DNA of 64,000 bases from Palaemon carinicauda (lineage: Eukaryota; Arthropoda; Malacostraca; Decapoda; Palaemonidae). The notes under the pieces are model-generated. The model saw only the letters and a program-made list of their open reading frames with translations, searched no databases and was not told the origin of the DNA. The stretch lies in the NCBI RefSeq assembly GCF_036898095.1, contig NC_090743.1:21671278-21735277 (forward strand), in the 5' to 3' direction. Shown piece by piece: positions 12,447 through 24,921 of the stretch. Within the stretch, counting starts at the first letter, position 1, and the number at the start of each line of letters is the position of its first letter. Made by a program: the position numbers and the translations under genes.

Positions 12447-14790
12447 CAGTAATACCTCTCTATACTAAAGCTTCTGCCTACAAATTTTTCATGCTGCAAA
12501 ACGAAATGAAGATTTTTACAACTCCCATTGCGAAAAAGTTTCATGCTACGAAACGAGGTACGGGACTAGAGGCTGGCAGCCGCAAGGACTGAATTTAAAT
12601 TTTGTGCGCCACCAGCCGTAAACTCTCCACCATTCTACCGCGCTCCCATTGGTTATCCCACTACTCAGATGCTAGTTACTGCCATACAATCCTACTCTCC
12701 TATTGGTCAGCATTTACTGTACTGTATCTCATCATGCATCTACACACTGGCGTTCCTCAGCCATTTCGTTTTGGCAGCGGTATCGTACACATTGACTTTG
12801 TGTTTGTGATTTCACTTCTGTGACTATTGTACAGTACTGTACTGTGTTGCAATATTACACTTGTATATTAGCCATGGGTCCCAAGAAAGTTGCTGATGTG
12901 CAGGTAAAGAAGAAGAGGATGCTTTCAATGGAGACGAAACTCGGATAATAAAGAAGTACAAGGCTGGCATGCGGTTGTGCGATCGCTAAGGAATATGGCC
13001 AAAATCCATATATGATAGGAACCAACCTAAAAAAGAAAGAAGCTATCAAAGCAATAACAACTTCTCAGGGCGTAACTTTTCTCCAGCAAGAGGAGCCTCA
13101 TCCACTATGAGATGGAGAGAGCGCTACTTATATGGATTAAAGACAAGGAAATCATTTGAGACACACTATCACTGAGACGATAATCTGCCAGAAGCCTAGC
13201 ACCATTTTCAGTAATCTGTTGCGTGCTCAGGCCGAAGATGATGCAGGAGAAGGGACATCGAAGCAGGCACCCCCAGAGTTCAAGGATTCTTGGGGGTGGT
13301 TTGAAAAATTTAAGAGACGGTTGAGAGTTCATTCGGTGGTGCATCATGGGAAGGCTGCCAGCTCGGACACTAAAGCAGCTGAAGCCTTTAAGAAATTTGA
13401 CAAGTTGATTTTCCAGGGAGGTTACAGTCTGCAGCAAGTCTTCAACTGCGACGAAACTGGGCTTATCTGGAAGAAAATGCCTTGTCGAACGTACATCACG
13501 GCAGAAGAAAAAAAGCTTGTGAAGGACAGGCTTACCCTTGCATTGTGCTAATGACAGTGGGGATTATAAGGTGAAGCACAAACTGGTTATCACAGACTCC
13601 TTGAGCCTTCAAGACCCACAAAGTGATTATGGACAAGCTTCCAGTGATGTGGAAGTTTAATGCAAAACCCTGGGTAACAAGAAGCTTGTTTACCGATTGG
13701 GTAAACATTTGTTTCAGCCAGACTGAAAAAATATTTGGAAGAGAAGCACCTCCCCCTGAAATGCCTGCTGCTGTTGGATAATGCCCCTGCTAACCCTCCT
13801 GGCCTCAAGGAAAATATCCTAGCCGAGTCTTCACTCATCAAGGTTCTCTATCTTCCACCTAACAACTCCCTCTCCTCTAGCCCATGGGCCAACAAGTTAT
13901 TTTGAACTTTGAGAAAATCTACACTTTCGAAATAACTGAGAGCACAAACCTCACCCTTCGTGAATTTTGGAAGGAGCATTTTGATGTTGTGATATGCCTC
14001 AGACTCATTGATACAGCTTGGCAGGAGGTATCGAGGTGCACCTTTAACTCTGTGGGGAAGAAGCTAGGGCCTGATACCGTCTCTGCACGAGATTAGGGGC
14101 TTCCACTTACGCCAACCTGAAGCCGAAGCCAAAAAAGTTGACTATCCTGAACGTGTTGTTCAATCTAAGGTTGCCGAGATCGTTAAACAAGATGTCCATG
14201 GGTCTGGAAGTCGATGAGGATGACAATGTGCTTATCGAGGATCACCACAAGGAACTTACAACGGATGACCTAAAGAGTTGGAAGCCATGCAACTAAGCAA
14301 AGTTCAGGACAGTTCTCTAGCGGCGAGAAGGAGTATGAACCACTGACAACAGCAGAAATCAAGGAGGATCTAGCTGGCTACCATAAAATGGTATGTCTTG
14401 TAGAAAAAACACTGCCAGAAAAAGTTTTAACAGGCTGTCTTCTTGACCAGGTCAATGATATTTGCCAGTGTCATTTCAGGAACATTCTAAGAAGCAAGCA
14501 GAAACAAGCTTCCTTGGATAGCTTTTTTTTTTTTTTTAAAGAGGCCTTCAGTACTAGTAGGCCAAGAGGAAGCTGAAAATGATAAAAAAAAAAAAGTGAC
14601 TGATGAAGAAAATAATTTAGAAAACAAAAAAAATTACAGTAAAAAAAATATAAATTTAGAAAAAGGCCAAAAAAAAAATTTTTTTTTTCATTTAAAATTT
14701 ATAGTGTTAATATCTGCCATTTGTTAATGTGATTCCTAAAATCAAGTGTTATTTTTTCTAACATTTATTAATGTTTTGTAAAGTTAAGTG
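12447..14790 (+). mobile_element. Old Tigger/pogo-type DNA transposon, right end not found
   Basis: A left end, CAGTAATACCTCTCTATACT, is preceded by TA (12445-12446), the usual target site of this group. The distance from the end to the transposase ATG is 427 bp, almost the same as in the younger element at 15541 (422 bp). CCAAT-type words (ATTGGTT near 12650, ATTGGTC near 12700) lie upstream of the ATG, as expected of an internal promoter. By analogy with the younger copy the right end should lie near 15060, but no matching inverted end is visible there, so the 3' boundary is approximate. A matching end further away, at 18464, is discussed separately. Confidence 0.65.
12874..14576 (+). pseudogene. 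Decayed Tigger-like (pogo, Tc1/mariner group) transposase
   Basis: Starts MGPKK, as the younger copy starts MGPKR. The N-terminal DNA-binding part is wrecked by stops and frameshifts. A clean stretch of 131 codons at 13156-13551 contains W-G-W-F-E-K-F-K-R-R, HSVVHHGKAAS and the first catalytic-aspartate motif VFNCDETGLIW, each also present in the younger copy. The second motif survives at about 13770-13795 (LLLDNAPA in one frame). The third region follows at about 13880-13915, where the family has QPMDQ. The C-terminal part at 14388-14576 matches CHFRNILRSKQKQASLDSFF to the younger copy's THFRNILKSRTKQLSIDNFF. Many frame changes make it non-functional. Confidence 0.9.
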
Positions 14791-14791
14791 A

Positions 14792-15440
14792 CTATGAAAA
14801 AATGCTAAAATTAAAGAATAGTAAAATACGTACTGTACTCTTACCGAGACAATAAGACTGGTACCTGGTGTACTCTTGCATGGGTAAGTATGATACGTAC
14901 TTTAATTTCTAACCAAATGCATGAACCATATAATTTTTCTACTCCTTTCTTGTGCATTATCTATTTCTGACAACGAACACGGTAATACCTCAAGATACGA
15001 GCAACTCTAAATATGAGAAAATCAGTATACGAGCATGAATTTTTTAATTTGTATGAGAGCATTGTACAGCACTGGTCTGAGCAAATATTTCCATCTGTAT
15101 TAGAATTTTCAGTGGAAAAACGCTACTGCAACTAACAATATGCCCCAGAAATATTAGTTGCACAAAGACACATGCCAATATAGTCAACAGTTATCCATTT
15201 CTTATATGGTAGTGAATTACAGTTTTGCTGAATATCAAGTTGAGACAATACTGTACACCAAACACATTTTAAACCTAACCTATCTTTATTAAGAGAACCG
15301 TCACAGAACTGCCTGTGTCACACCCCAGCATACAAACATGCCCAAATATGGTAAACTTTGTCATAGGGTAGGGGAAGGTAAGACGAGGAGTTACAAACAA
15401 ACAGGAAGAATTCCAATTGTAAAAAGTGGTAGGAATTTAT
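14792..15440 (+). repeat. Duplicated segment, copy A
   Basis: Aligns end to end with sequence at 18638-21485 once two insertions in that second copy are removed. Blocks in common include 'ctatgaaaaaatgctaaaat', 'accaaatgcatgaac', 'gacaacgaacacggtaatac', 'attgtacagcactggtctg' and 'aaacctaacctatctttatt'. Differences are scattered substitutions and small indels, so the duplication is old but clear. Confidence 0.9.
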
Positions 15441-15540
15441 TATTGCACTGTAGAACTGTCTGCTCTATTAATACATTATTTTACAGTTTATTAACGGTTA
15501 CGTTATTATTGAATTATCCAAGTGGTTGTACAGTACTCTA

Positions 15541-18288
15541 CAGTGGAACCTCTACACACGAACGTATCTACAGCCGAATTTTCCAACATCCGAAGTAAAA
15601 TTCGAGCAAATTTTTTACTCTACACCGGAATTTTATTTCGACACACTTAGTAAGCAATTTTCGTCGTACCGGTTGAATCCGAATTTTTCGACATGCAAAG
15701 TACAATTCGAACACGTTCCTACTCTACACCAGAAGTAAACAATACTCGTACGCGTAGTCGGTGCTCATAGCACCTGAAGTGTTTTTTATTTCCGCCGATA
15801 GAAGGCAGCACTTCGACCTCGGAGGGACCCTCAATTAGCGCGGCTCGGGTCAGTCCTCTGTTCTCGTCGGCTTCTTGCAGTTGTGCCCTGTGCGTTCTGC
15901 TATTAACTGTGTTTTAATCGTGATTTTTTACGTGCATCCTTTAACGGTAATTTACGTAAAGTATGGGTCCTAAAAGGCTTAGTTTTGCAAGTGGTAGTGG
16001 TGAGAAAAGGAAGAAGGAAATGCTTTCTTTAGACGTAAAGCAGGAAATTATTGAAAAACATGAGCGTGGCGTCCGCGTGAGTGAACTTGCTAAACAGTAT
16101 GGCCGTAATATGTCGACGATCTCGACAATCCTTAAACAGATGGAAGCTATTAAAGCAGTGAAACCTTCTAAGGGGATCACCATAATTTCAAAACGCTGTA
16201 GCCCTATCATAGAAGAGATTGAACGACTTCTGCTAGTGTGGATCAAGGACAGAGAGATCATTGGCGACACCATCACCGAGACCGTCATAAGCGAGAATGC
16301 GCACGCCATCTTTACGGACTTGAAGGAGGAGAGCTCTGGGGGTGATGCTGGGGAGAGTTCAACCGAGCCTACCTCAGATGATTTCAAGGCATCTCGTGGC
16401 TGGTTTGAGAAATTTAAGAAACGGTCCGGGATTCATTCAGTTGTTCGCCACGGAGAGGCTGCTAGTGCGGACACAAAGGCTGCAGCTGACTTTGTCAAGA
16501 ACTTCGAAAGGATCGTGCTGGAAGAAGGCTACGTAGAGCAGCAAGTGTTTAATTGTGATGAAACCGGGCTGTTTTGGAAGATGATGCCCAGTCGAACCTA
16601 CATCACCGCCTTAGAGAAGAAATTGACTGGGCATAAGCCAATGAAGGATCGGTTGACTCTTGCCCTATGTGCCAACGCTAGCGGGGACTTAAAGTCAAGC
16701 CCTTACTGGTTTACCATTCCGAGAACCCTAGGGCTTTTAAGGCACACAACGTCGATAAGGACCAGCTTCATGTTTTCTGGCGATCCAACTCGAAGGCCTG
16801 GGTCACTAGGCAGTTCTTTGTGCAATGGGTTAACCAAGTTTTCGGCCCTTCTGTGAAGAAGTATCTTCATGAACAGAAATTGCCTTTAAAGTGCCTGCTA
16901 TGCCTTGACAATGCACCCGCTCATCCCCCCCGGACTTGAAGATGATATCTTCGATGAATTTAAGTTCATAAAGGTGCTGTATCTTCCACTGAATACCACC
17001 TCTATCCTCCAGCCCATGGACCAGCAAGTCATCTCTAATTTTAAGAAGCTGTACACCAAGCACTTATTTAAGCAGTGCTTCAATGTCACGCAAAGCACCA
17101 ACTTAACTTTGCGTGAATTTTGGAGGAGCCACTTCAACATCGTGCACTGCTTGAAGATCATAGATCAGGCTTGGGTGGGATTAACTTGACGGACCCTCAA
17201 TTCTGCCTGGAAGAAGCTGTGGCCTGATGCAGTTTCTTCCCGAGATTTTGAAGGTTTTGACCCCGAATCTTATCCCGTGGTGGGTGCAGCGGAAGCCGTA
17301 GAGGAAATAGTCTCCCTTGGCAAGTCCATGGGTCTGGAGATCGACGCAGATGACATTACGGAACTCGTCGTCGAACATCACGACGAACTTACCACAGATG
17401 AGCTCAAGGAACTCCATGCCATGTCTGAGCACATGAGTGATGACGAGGAAGGGAGCGAGGAGGTAGAACATGTGTTAGGTTCGGCGCATATAAAAGAAGT
17501 GTTAGGAAAATATCAAGACGTGGTCGACTTCATCGACAAATACCACCCAAAAAAATTGCATGTTTGTCTTGTAGTTTCGCAGTTCGATGATGTTTGCCTA
17601 ACTCACTTTCGAAACATTCTGAAAAGCCGTACCAAGCAACTATCTATCGATAATTTCTTTAAAAAAAACTACGAAGCGGATGTAAGTGATTCGAAGAAAA
17701 CGGCAAAGAGTGAAGCGGAAAAAAGTGAAACAAAGAAAACGGCAAAGAGTGAAGCGAAAGAAATTCAGTCAATTTTAAGTGTAGAGAGTGAAAGTGATTA
17801 AAATTAATCATCAAAAATAAAAAAAGAAAATGTAAAAAAAATATAAAATATAAAAATAAAAAAAAAATAATCTAAGTTATGTTAAAGTTCACTTAGTGTA
17901 AGTTAGAATAAGTTACGGTAGTGTACGTTTATCGTAGTCAACCTCTCTACCTCCTCGCCGTCCATCCGTCTCCTCTCTGCGTAGCAAGACCAACAACACC
18001 TGCGCTGGAGTTTCTAAGGTAAAGTGACGCTAAAAACCCGTTTCTTATTTATCATTTTTTGCTAATTCTTCTTATTTACATGTCTATTATCTAATTTAGT
18101 GTGCATTATTCTCATGGGAAATTATGTGTAGTAGTTTATTAAGAAGTTATCATAGGTTTTTGGGCTCAACCACGGATTAATCCTATTTCAATGTATTCTT
18201 ATGGGAAAATTCGTTTCTACATCCGAACATTTCCTACATCCGAAGTGGGTTCTGGAACGGATTAAATTCGTATGTAGAGGTACCACTG
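15541..18288 (+). mobile_element. Tigger/pogo-type DNA transposon with both ends (2748 bp)
   Basis: Left end CAGTGGAACCTCTACACACG; right end read in reverse complement CAGTGGTACCTCTACATACG; 18 of 20 agree and the similarity extends to base 22. TA dinucleotides flank both ends (15539-15540 and 18289-18290), the target duplication of Tc1/mariner-pogo elements. Subterminal sequence on both sides repeats words of the type 'acatccgaag'. The single transposase gene lies between, on the plus strand, with 422 bp before it and 487 bp after it. Confidence 0.93.
15963..17801 (+). pseudogene. Tigger-like transposase, nearly intact, three visible lesions
   Basis: About 612 codons, a normal length for Tigger transposases. 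The start is ATG at 15963 (MGPKRLSFASG). Residues about 20-60 form the first, CENP-B/pogo-type helix-turn-helix (QEIIEKHERGVRVSELAKQY, then STISTILKQ). Residues about 78-165 form the second DNA-binding unit, including RGWFEKFKKRSG. Catalytic positions: Asp199 in NCDETGLFW, the second Asp in CLDNAPAHP (about 16905-16930) and the third in ILQPMDQQ (about 17010-17035). The lesions are a one-base loss near 16690, a one-base change in the C run at 16925-16932, and a TGA at 17187-17189 where CGA (Arg) would continue the frame. The C-terminus is highly charged and repeats KKTAKSEA twice. Few lesions mean recent inactivation, or possibly assembly or sequencing errors. Confidence 0.93.
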
Positions 18289-18749
18289 TATTTGAATAAG
18301 TTTGGTGAAGTTTAGCCTTATTATAAACATGTAATTAGTTGTTTTTGTAGGACTGGAATGAATGAGGCTACTTACATGTAAAAGGCAACTCACAATGCAA
18401 AAAAAATCACTGTGCGAAACCCACAATGGAACCAAATAATTTCGTATTGTGAGGCATTACCCTGTAAGAAAGTGACTCGGCAAGAACAGTATCGAGAGGT
18501 TACAAATACAAATTTCGTCCTATATTCATGCGGTGTTATTTTACATATATAACAAACTGACTCAGGATCCATGAAACAGATGCAAGCCACAAGAAAGAAA
18601 GGTTGTAATTGACTCGAGATAAATAGATGCAAAGGACTATGAAAAAATGCTAAAATTAGAGAATAGTAAAATACGTACTGTACTCTTAACCGAGACAATA
18701 AGACTGATACATGGTGTACTTTGAGTAGTTTTGAACGTTTTTCAATGGC

Positions 18750-19010
18750 TATTATTATTATTATTATCAATTGCTAAGCTACAACCCCAGTTGGAAAAGT
18801 AGGATTCTATAAGCCCAGCCGCCCCAACACGGAAAATAGCCCAGTGAGGAAAGGAAGCAAGGAAAAATAAAATGTTTTAAGTGCAGTAACATGAAAATAA
18901 TTATTTCTTATATAAACTATAAAAAATTTAAAACAAGAAGAGAAATTATATGGATAGTGTTCCCAAGTGTACCATCAAGCATGAAAACTAACCCAAGAGT
19001 GGCATAAACT
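18750..19010 (-). mobile_element. Retroposon fragment with shared LINE-type 3' end, (TAA)n tail
   Basis: On the minus strand it ends with 'cctcactgggctattttcc', 'gggcttatagaatcctac', 'ttttccaactggggttgtag' and a short (TAA)n tail (ATT on the plus strand at 18751-18768). The same end occurs at 37270-37360, 46975-47060 and 49300-49385. It is absent from copy A of the duplicated segment, so it inserted after the duplication. Confidence 0.8.
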
Positions 19011-19471
19011 CATAACATGGCCTTATTTTGCATGGGCAAGTATGATATGTACTTTAATTTCTAACCAAATGCATGAACTATATAATTTTCCTACTCCTTT
19101 CTTGTGCATTATCTATTCCTGACAACGAACACGGTAATACCTAAAGATGCGAGCATGAATTTATAAATGTGTATAAGAAAATTGGGTTAATGTCTAAGAG
19201 AGGGCCGCATGAAGATATCAGTGATATTCAATTTATTTTTACTAGAATGTGTAGGAATGTATGTAAATAGTGGTACAGTATACGAGTGAGATAATTTAGT
19301 GAAATTCAACAATAGTCGAAATATCGACGATCAAACTCACGCTACTCTTGTCTTCCTCCCAGATTTTTTCTAAGTCTGTTGTTATTGTTGACTGTGTCTA
19401 GTTTTTAGCTCAAATGAGCCCTGTAACTACTATAACCCGCAGAAAAACTAGTTCATTATGACGTCTTCACG

Positions 19472-19515
19472 TTTGGCCAATCACAGCGCGACATTTGGCC
19501 AATCACAGTGCGACA
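19472..19515 (+). promoter_or_regulatory. Tandem 22-bp repeat with CCAAT boxes upstream of the Merlin transposase
   Basis: Two adjacent 22-bp units (19472-19493 and 19494-19515) differ at a single base. Each contains TTGGCCAATCACAG followed by GCGACA. CCAAT is a classical binding site of the NF-Y type factor. The units end 40 bp before the likely transposase ATG (19556), so a promoter role is plausible but inferred. Confidence 0.5.
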
Positions 19516-19555
19516 ATACATTTTCTTACCCAGCCATTTCATTTCGTTCTTAGAC

Positions 19556-20529
19556 ATGGAGGCCGTAGCAAGCACGTCATCTGATATTGCACAAGAAGTT
19601 GAATTTCCAGTTTCTTGTGCTGACTGTTTCTTAAGTTACGGTGAATTTGTTTTAGCCTATTCGGGGAATATCGAAAAACTTGTGGATTTGTGCCAGAGAG
19701 ACAATTTAATTTTACAAAATAAAAACTGTCCACATTGTCACGAAGTGTGTAGGGTTGATTACAAGAAACATAGTTTTAGGTGTGATAAATCTTACATTAC
19801 GAAAGGACGTAGACGTAAGCGTTGTTCTTATAAAGTGTCTTTGTTTGTGGGTGCCTGGTTTTCAAAAGGAAAACTGGACATTGAAACTAATTTAAAATTT
19901 ATAGTTTTGTGGGTTCAAAACTGGTTTTGCTACGAAGTGGCCATTTCTGAATTAAAATTAAATAAAGGTACTGTATGTGATTGGTCATCATTTTGCAGGG
20001 AAGTTGTAATTAATTGGGTATTTCGGCGCAGCAAGAAAATTGGCGGCAACAATTGTACAGTGGAAATTGACGAGTCAAAATTCGGCAAACAAATATAACG
20101 TTGGCCGAGTAATAGACGGCCAGTGGGTATTTGGTGGTATTTGCCGCGAATCACAAGTTTTTTCTGGTCCCTGTGGAAACCCGGGATCGTGACACCCTGC
20201 TCTCGCTGATTAAGGAGGGGATCGAGCCAGGCACAACCATAACTTCTGACTGTTGGCGAGCATATAACTGTCTCGCAGAGGAAGGTTTTAAGCATTTGAC
20301 TGTTAACCACAGCCTTCACTTTGTTGATCCACAGACACAGGCTCATACCAATACTGTGGAGAGGAAGTGGCGGGACGTGAAGAATTTAGTGCCGAAATTT
20401 GGTAGGAGGAAAAAACACTTCGTCGGGTACCTGGCCACTTCCTACTTCAAGTTGCAAGTCAGGGAACCATCGCAACGGCTTCACGTTTTCCTCAAAGCAG
20501 CAGCACATCTTTACCGACCAACAGTTTAA
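19556..20529 (+). pseudogene. Merlin (ISXO2-like/IS1595-type) transposase with two frameshifts
   Basis: The start is taken at ATG 19556 (MEAVASTSSD), although an in-frame ATG at 19508 exists upstream. About 324 codons. Residues 58-90 hold a zinc-ribbon pattern (C58-x2-C61, C76, C90). The first catalytic Asp is in VEIDESKFG (residue 172), the second in TITSDCWRAY (about 20245) and the third acidic residue in HTNTVERKW (about 20350), the DDE order of the ISXO2-like transposase domain. Frameshifts occur near 20085-20100 (frame 1 stops at 20096) and near 20135-20160. The last frame runs to a TAA at 20527-20529. Between the breaks a middle frame reads the expected V-G-R-V-I-D-G-Q-W-V-F-G-G. The gene is inactive unless these are sequence errors. 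Confidence 0.92.
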
Positions 20530-20632
20530 GGTAAGCTTAATTAATTTATGGAGTATATTATAATGGTGATAGTATAACGATGTATACAGCAGTACCATCA
20601 CTTTGGATTTGGTTTGATGGATGTGTTAGGTA

Positions 20633-20882
20633 GTGGCCTTAAGGGGGGGTCGCAGGGGGGGGCAGAGGCCCCCCCCGGTAGGCCTAGGTAGGGGTACAGG
20701 GCCCCTAGGTTAGGTTAGGTGGGTGTCTTAGGTTCGGTGGTGCCCTGAAAATCACTGTGGCCTTAATGGGGGGTCACAGGGGGGCGGAGCACCCCCCCCC
20801 CCCGTAGGCCTAGGTAGGGGTACAGGGCCCCCGGGGTAGGTTAGGTGGTTGTATTAGGTTCGGTAGTGCCCTGAAAAATCAC
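20633..20882 (+). repeat. Two-copy 124-bp G-rich tandem repeat inside the Merlin element
   Basis: Units begin 'gtggccttaa(t/g)gggggg' at 20633 and 20757 and end 'ggtgccctgaaaatcac'-like. Each holds runs of six to eight G, a run of C that can pair with them, 'taggcctaggtaggggtaca' and TTAGG-like words. Loss or gain in the homopolymers explains the small length differences. Confidence 0.88.
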
Positions 20883-21489
20883 TTTTCTCCTCCTCCCCCC
20901 ACCCAAAAACCCCGCTTCCCACTGGGGTCCCCCATAATTGTAGTAGGTGGTTTATGCTTACATTTTGTGTGTAAGAGTTAAGTCTTAGTTTCTTTTTTAT
21001 TCATTTCCTCATGTTTCTATGCGATGTGCAACAATAATCTGGTTGTTTTTTGCCGTTTTTCGTTGTTAATACTTGAAAAACGGGTGCGGCCTTCTCCTAG
21101 ACATTTACCGAAAATTGTACAGCACTGGTCTGTGAGCAAATATTCCCATCTGTATCAGAATTTATTGTGGAAAAGTGCTATTGCAACTAACACAATATGC
21201 CCCAGCTATATTAGTCGCACAAAGACAAATGCCAATATAGCCAGCAGTTATCCATATCTTATACAGTAGTGAATTATAAGTTGAGACAATACAGTACACC
21301 AAACACATTTTAAACCTAACCTATCTTTATTAATAGAACCATCACAGAACTACCTGTGTCACATTCAAGCATACAAACATGCCCAAATATGGTAAACTTT
21401 GTCATACAGTAGGGGAAAGTAGGACGTGGAGTTACATACGAACAGGAAGAATTCCAATGGTAGAAAGTGGGAGGAGGGCTAGCACGCAG

Positions 21490-23921
<2,432 letters not shown>

Positions 23922-24249
23922 CAATGAGATAGTCCTACTAATGCATCAGAAACTTGGAGCCTTACTATAAGCTGGTTGGCCTTCTATATTCGGGCTGAAA
24001 CCATTACAGCCTACTGACATCCAGATAGCGTACTCTGAATTCAAAGGTTATCGTAACAAACACTCCTTTATTAAGGAAAAGGGTCTTTAGCAAGTAGTTT
24101 TGGAATAAGCTCTCTCATCTTTGGTGGTGACCCATGAGAGTTGTTTAATTGTCAGTAAATATTTTTCATTATTCAAGTGTACTGTACAAAACAAACTTAC
24201 AAATCCAACCCTGTCCTTCCTATTGGATCACAATTGCTAGATTGTTACA

Positions 24250-24515
<266 letters not shown>

Positions 24516-24857
24516 AGGCATATTCAAAATCATTGATGCTATCATGGACGTACGAACATAATTCACTAACCAGAAAACTATTATAAATTACAGCAAACGC
24601 GTATCTTTATTTAGCCCACCCTAATTCTCGTTCAGGTTTTGTTAACCTTCAGGTAGGATCTATAGCCAAAGGACTCATGTACACGTTTTAGCTTATCCTA
24701 CAGCGTACACTCCTACCCTCTTCTTCCATAGTAACAACCGGTTCAGGTTATGTCTGCTCAGATTATTACTACTACAGACTGGTACAGCAACCCTACCCAG
24801 GCTGACTGCGTCACCTCCAGACCACGTCTGGCGTCTGGTTCCTTACGAAAAGTAAAT

Positions 24858-24860
<3 letters not shown>

Positions 24861-24917
<57 letters not shown>
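24861..24917. repeat. (AG)n microsatellite
   Basis: Uninterrupted AG dinucleotides. Confidence 0.98.

Positions 24918-24919
<2 letters not shown>

Positions 24920-24921
<2 letters not shown>

Larger units (their letters stand above)
14978..18464 (+). mobile_element. Possible older pogo-like element interrupted by the younger Tigger
   Basis: The left end CACGGTAATACCTCAAGATA at 14978 resembles the reverse complement of the right end at 18464, CAGGGTAATGCCTCACAATA; I count 15 of 20 matches in these windows and 19 of 23 over a slightly longer one. The right end is followed by TA. If the pair is genuine, a short non-autonomous element was split by the Tigger at 15541-18288. Alternatively the right end at 18464 belongs to the old element that starts at 12447. 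No coding sequence belongs to it. Confidence 0.4.
19185..21109 (+). mobile_element. Merlin-superfamily DNA transposon with ends and 8-bp target duplication (1925 bp)
   Basis: Left end GGTTAATGTCTAAGAGAGGG and right end (reverse complement) GGTAAATGTCTAGGAGAAGG match at 17 of 20 positions, and the similarity continues to about base 25. A perfect 8-bp direct repeat, GAAAATTG, flanks the element at 19177-19184 and 21110-21117. Merlin elements (related to bacterial IS1016/IS1595) make 8-9-bp duplications. Copy A of the surrounding duplicated segment lacks the element and shows an approximate empty site at about 15055-15065. The element carries one transposase gene and a G-rich tandem repeat after it. 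Confidence 0.93.
18638..21485 (+). repeat. Duplicated segment, copy B, with two insertions
   Basis: Second copy of the 14792-15440 segment. It is interrupted by a retroposon fragment (about 18722-19031) and by a Merlin transposon (19185-21109). With both removed, the remaining sequence follows copy A in order. The similarity fades near 21485, where copy A ends at about 15440. Confidence 0.88.

Noticed and set aside
15941..16387. 148-codon minus-strand frame.
   Set aside because: It is antisense to the Tigger transposase, whose plus-strand domains are clear.
18390..18770. 126-codon minus-strand frame.
   Set aside because: It spans the pogo-like right end and the start of the duplicated segment, has no recognisable domain, and starts in an ATT repeat.
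20690..20730. TTAGG repeats (arthropod telomere motif).
   Set aside because: Only two or three units inside the Merlin G-rich repeat; similar short words at 11803 and 15275 are isolated. Not a telomere.
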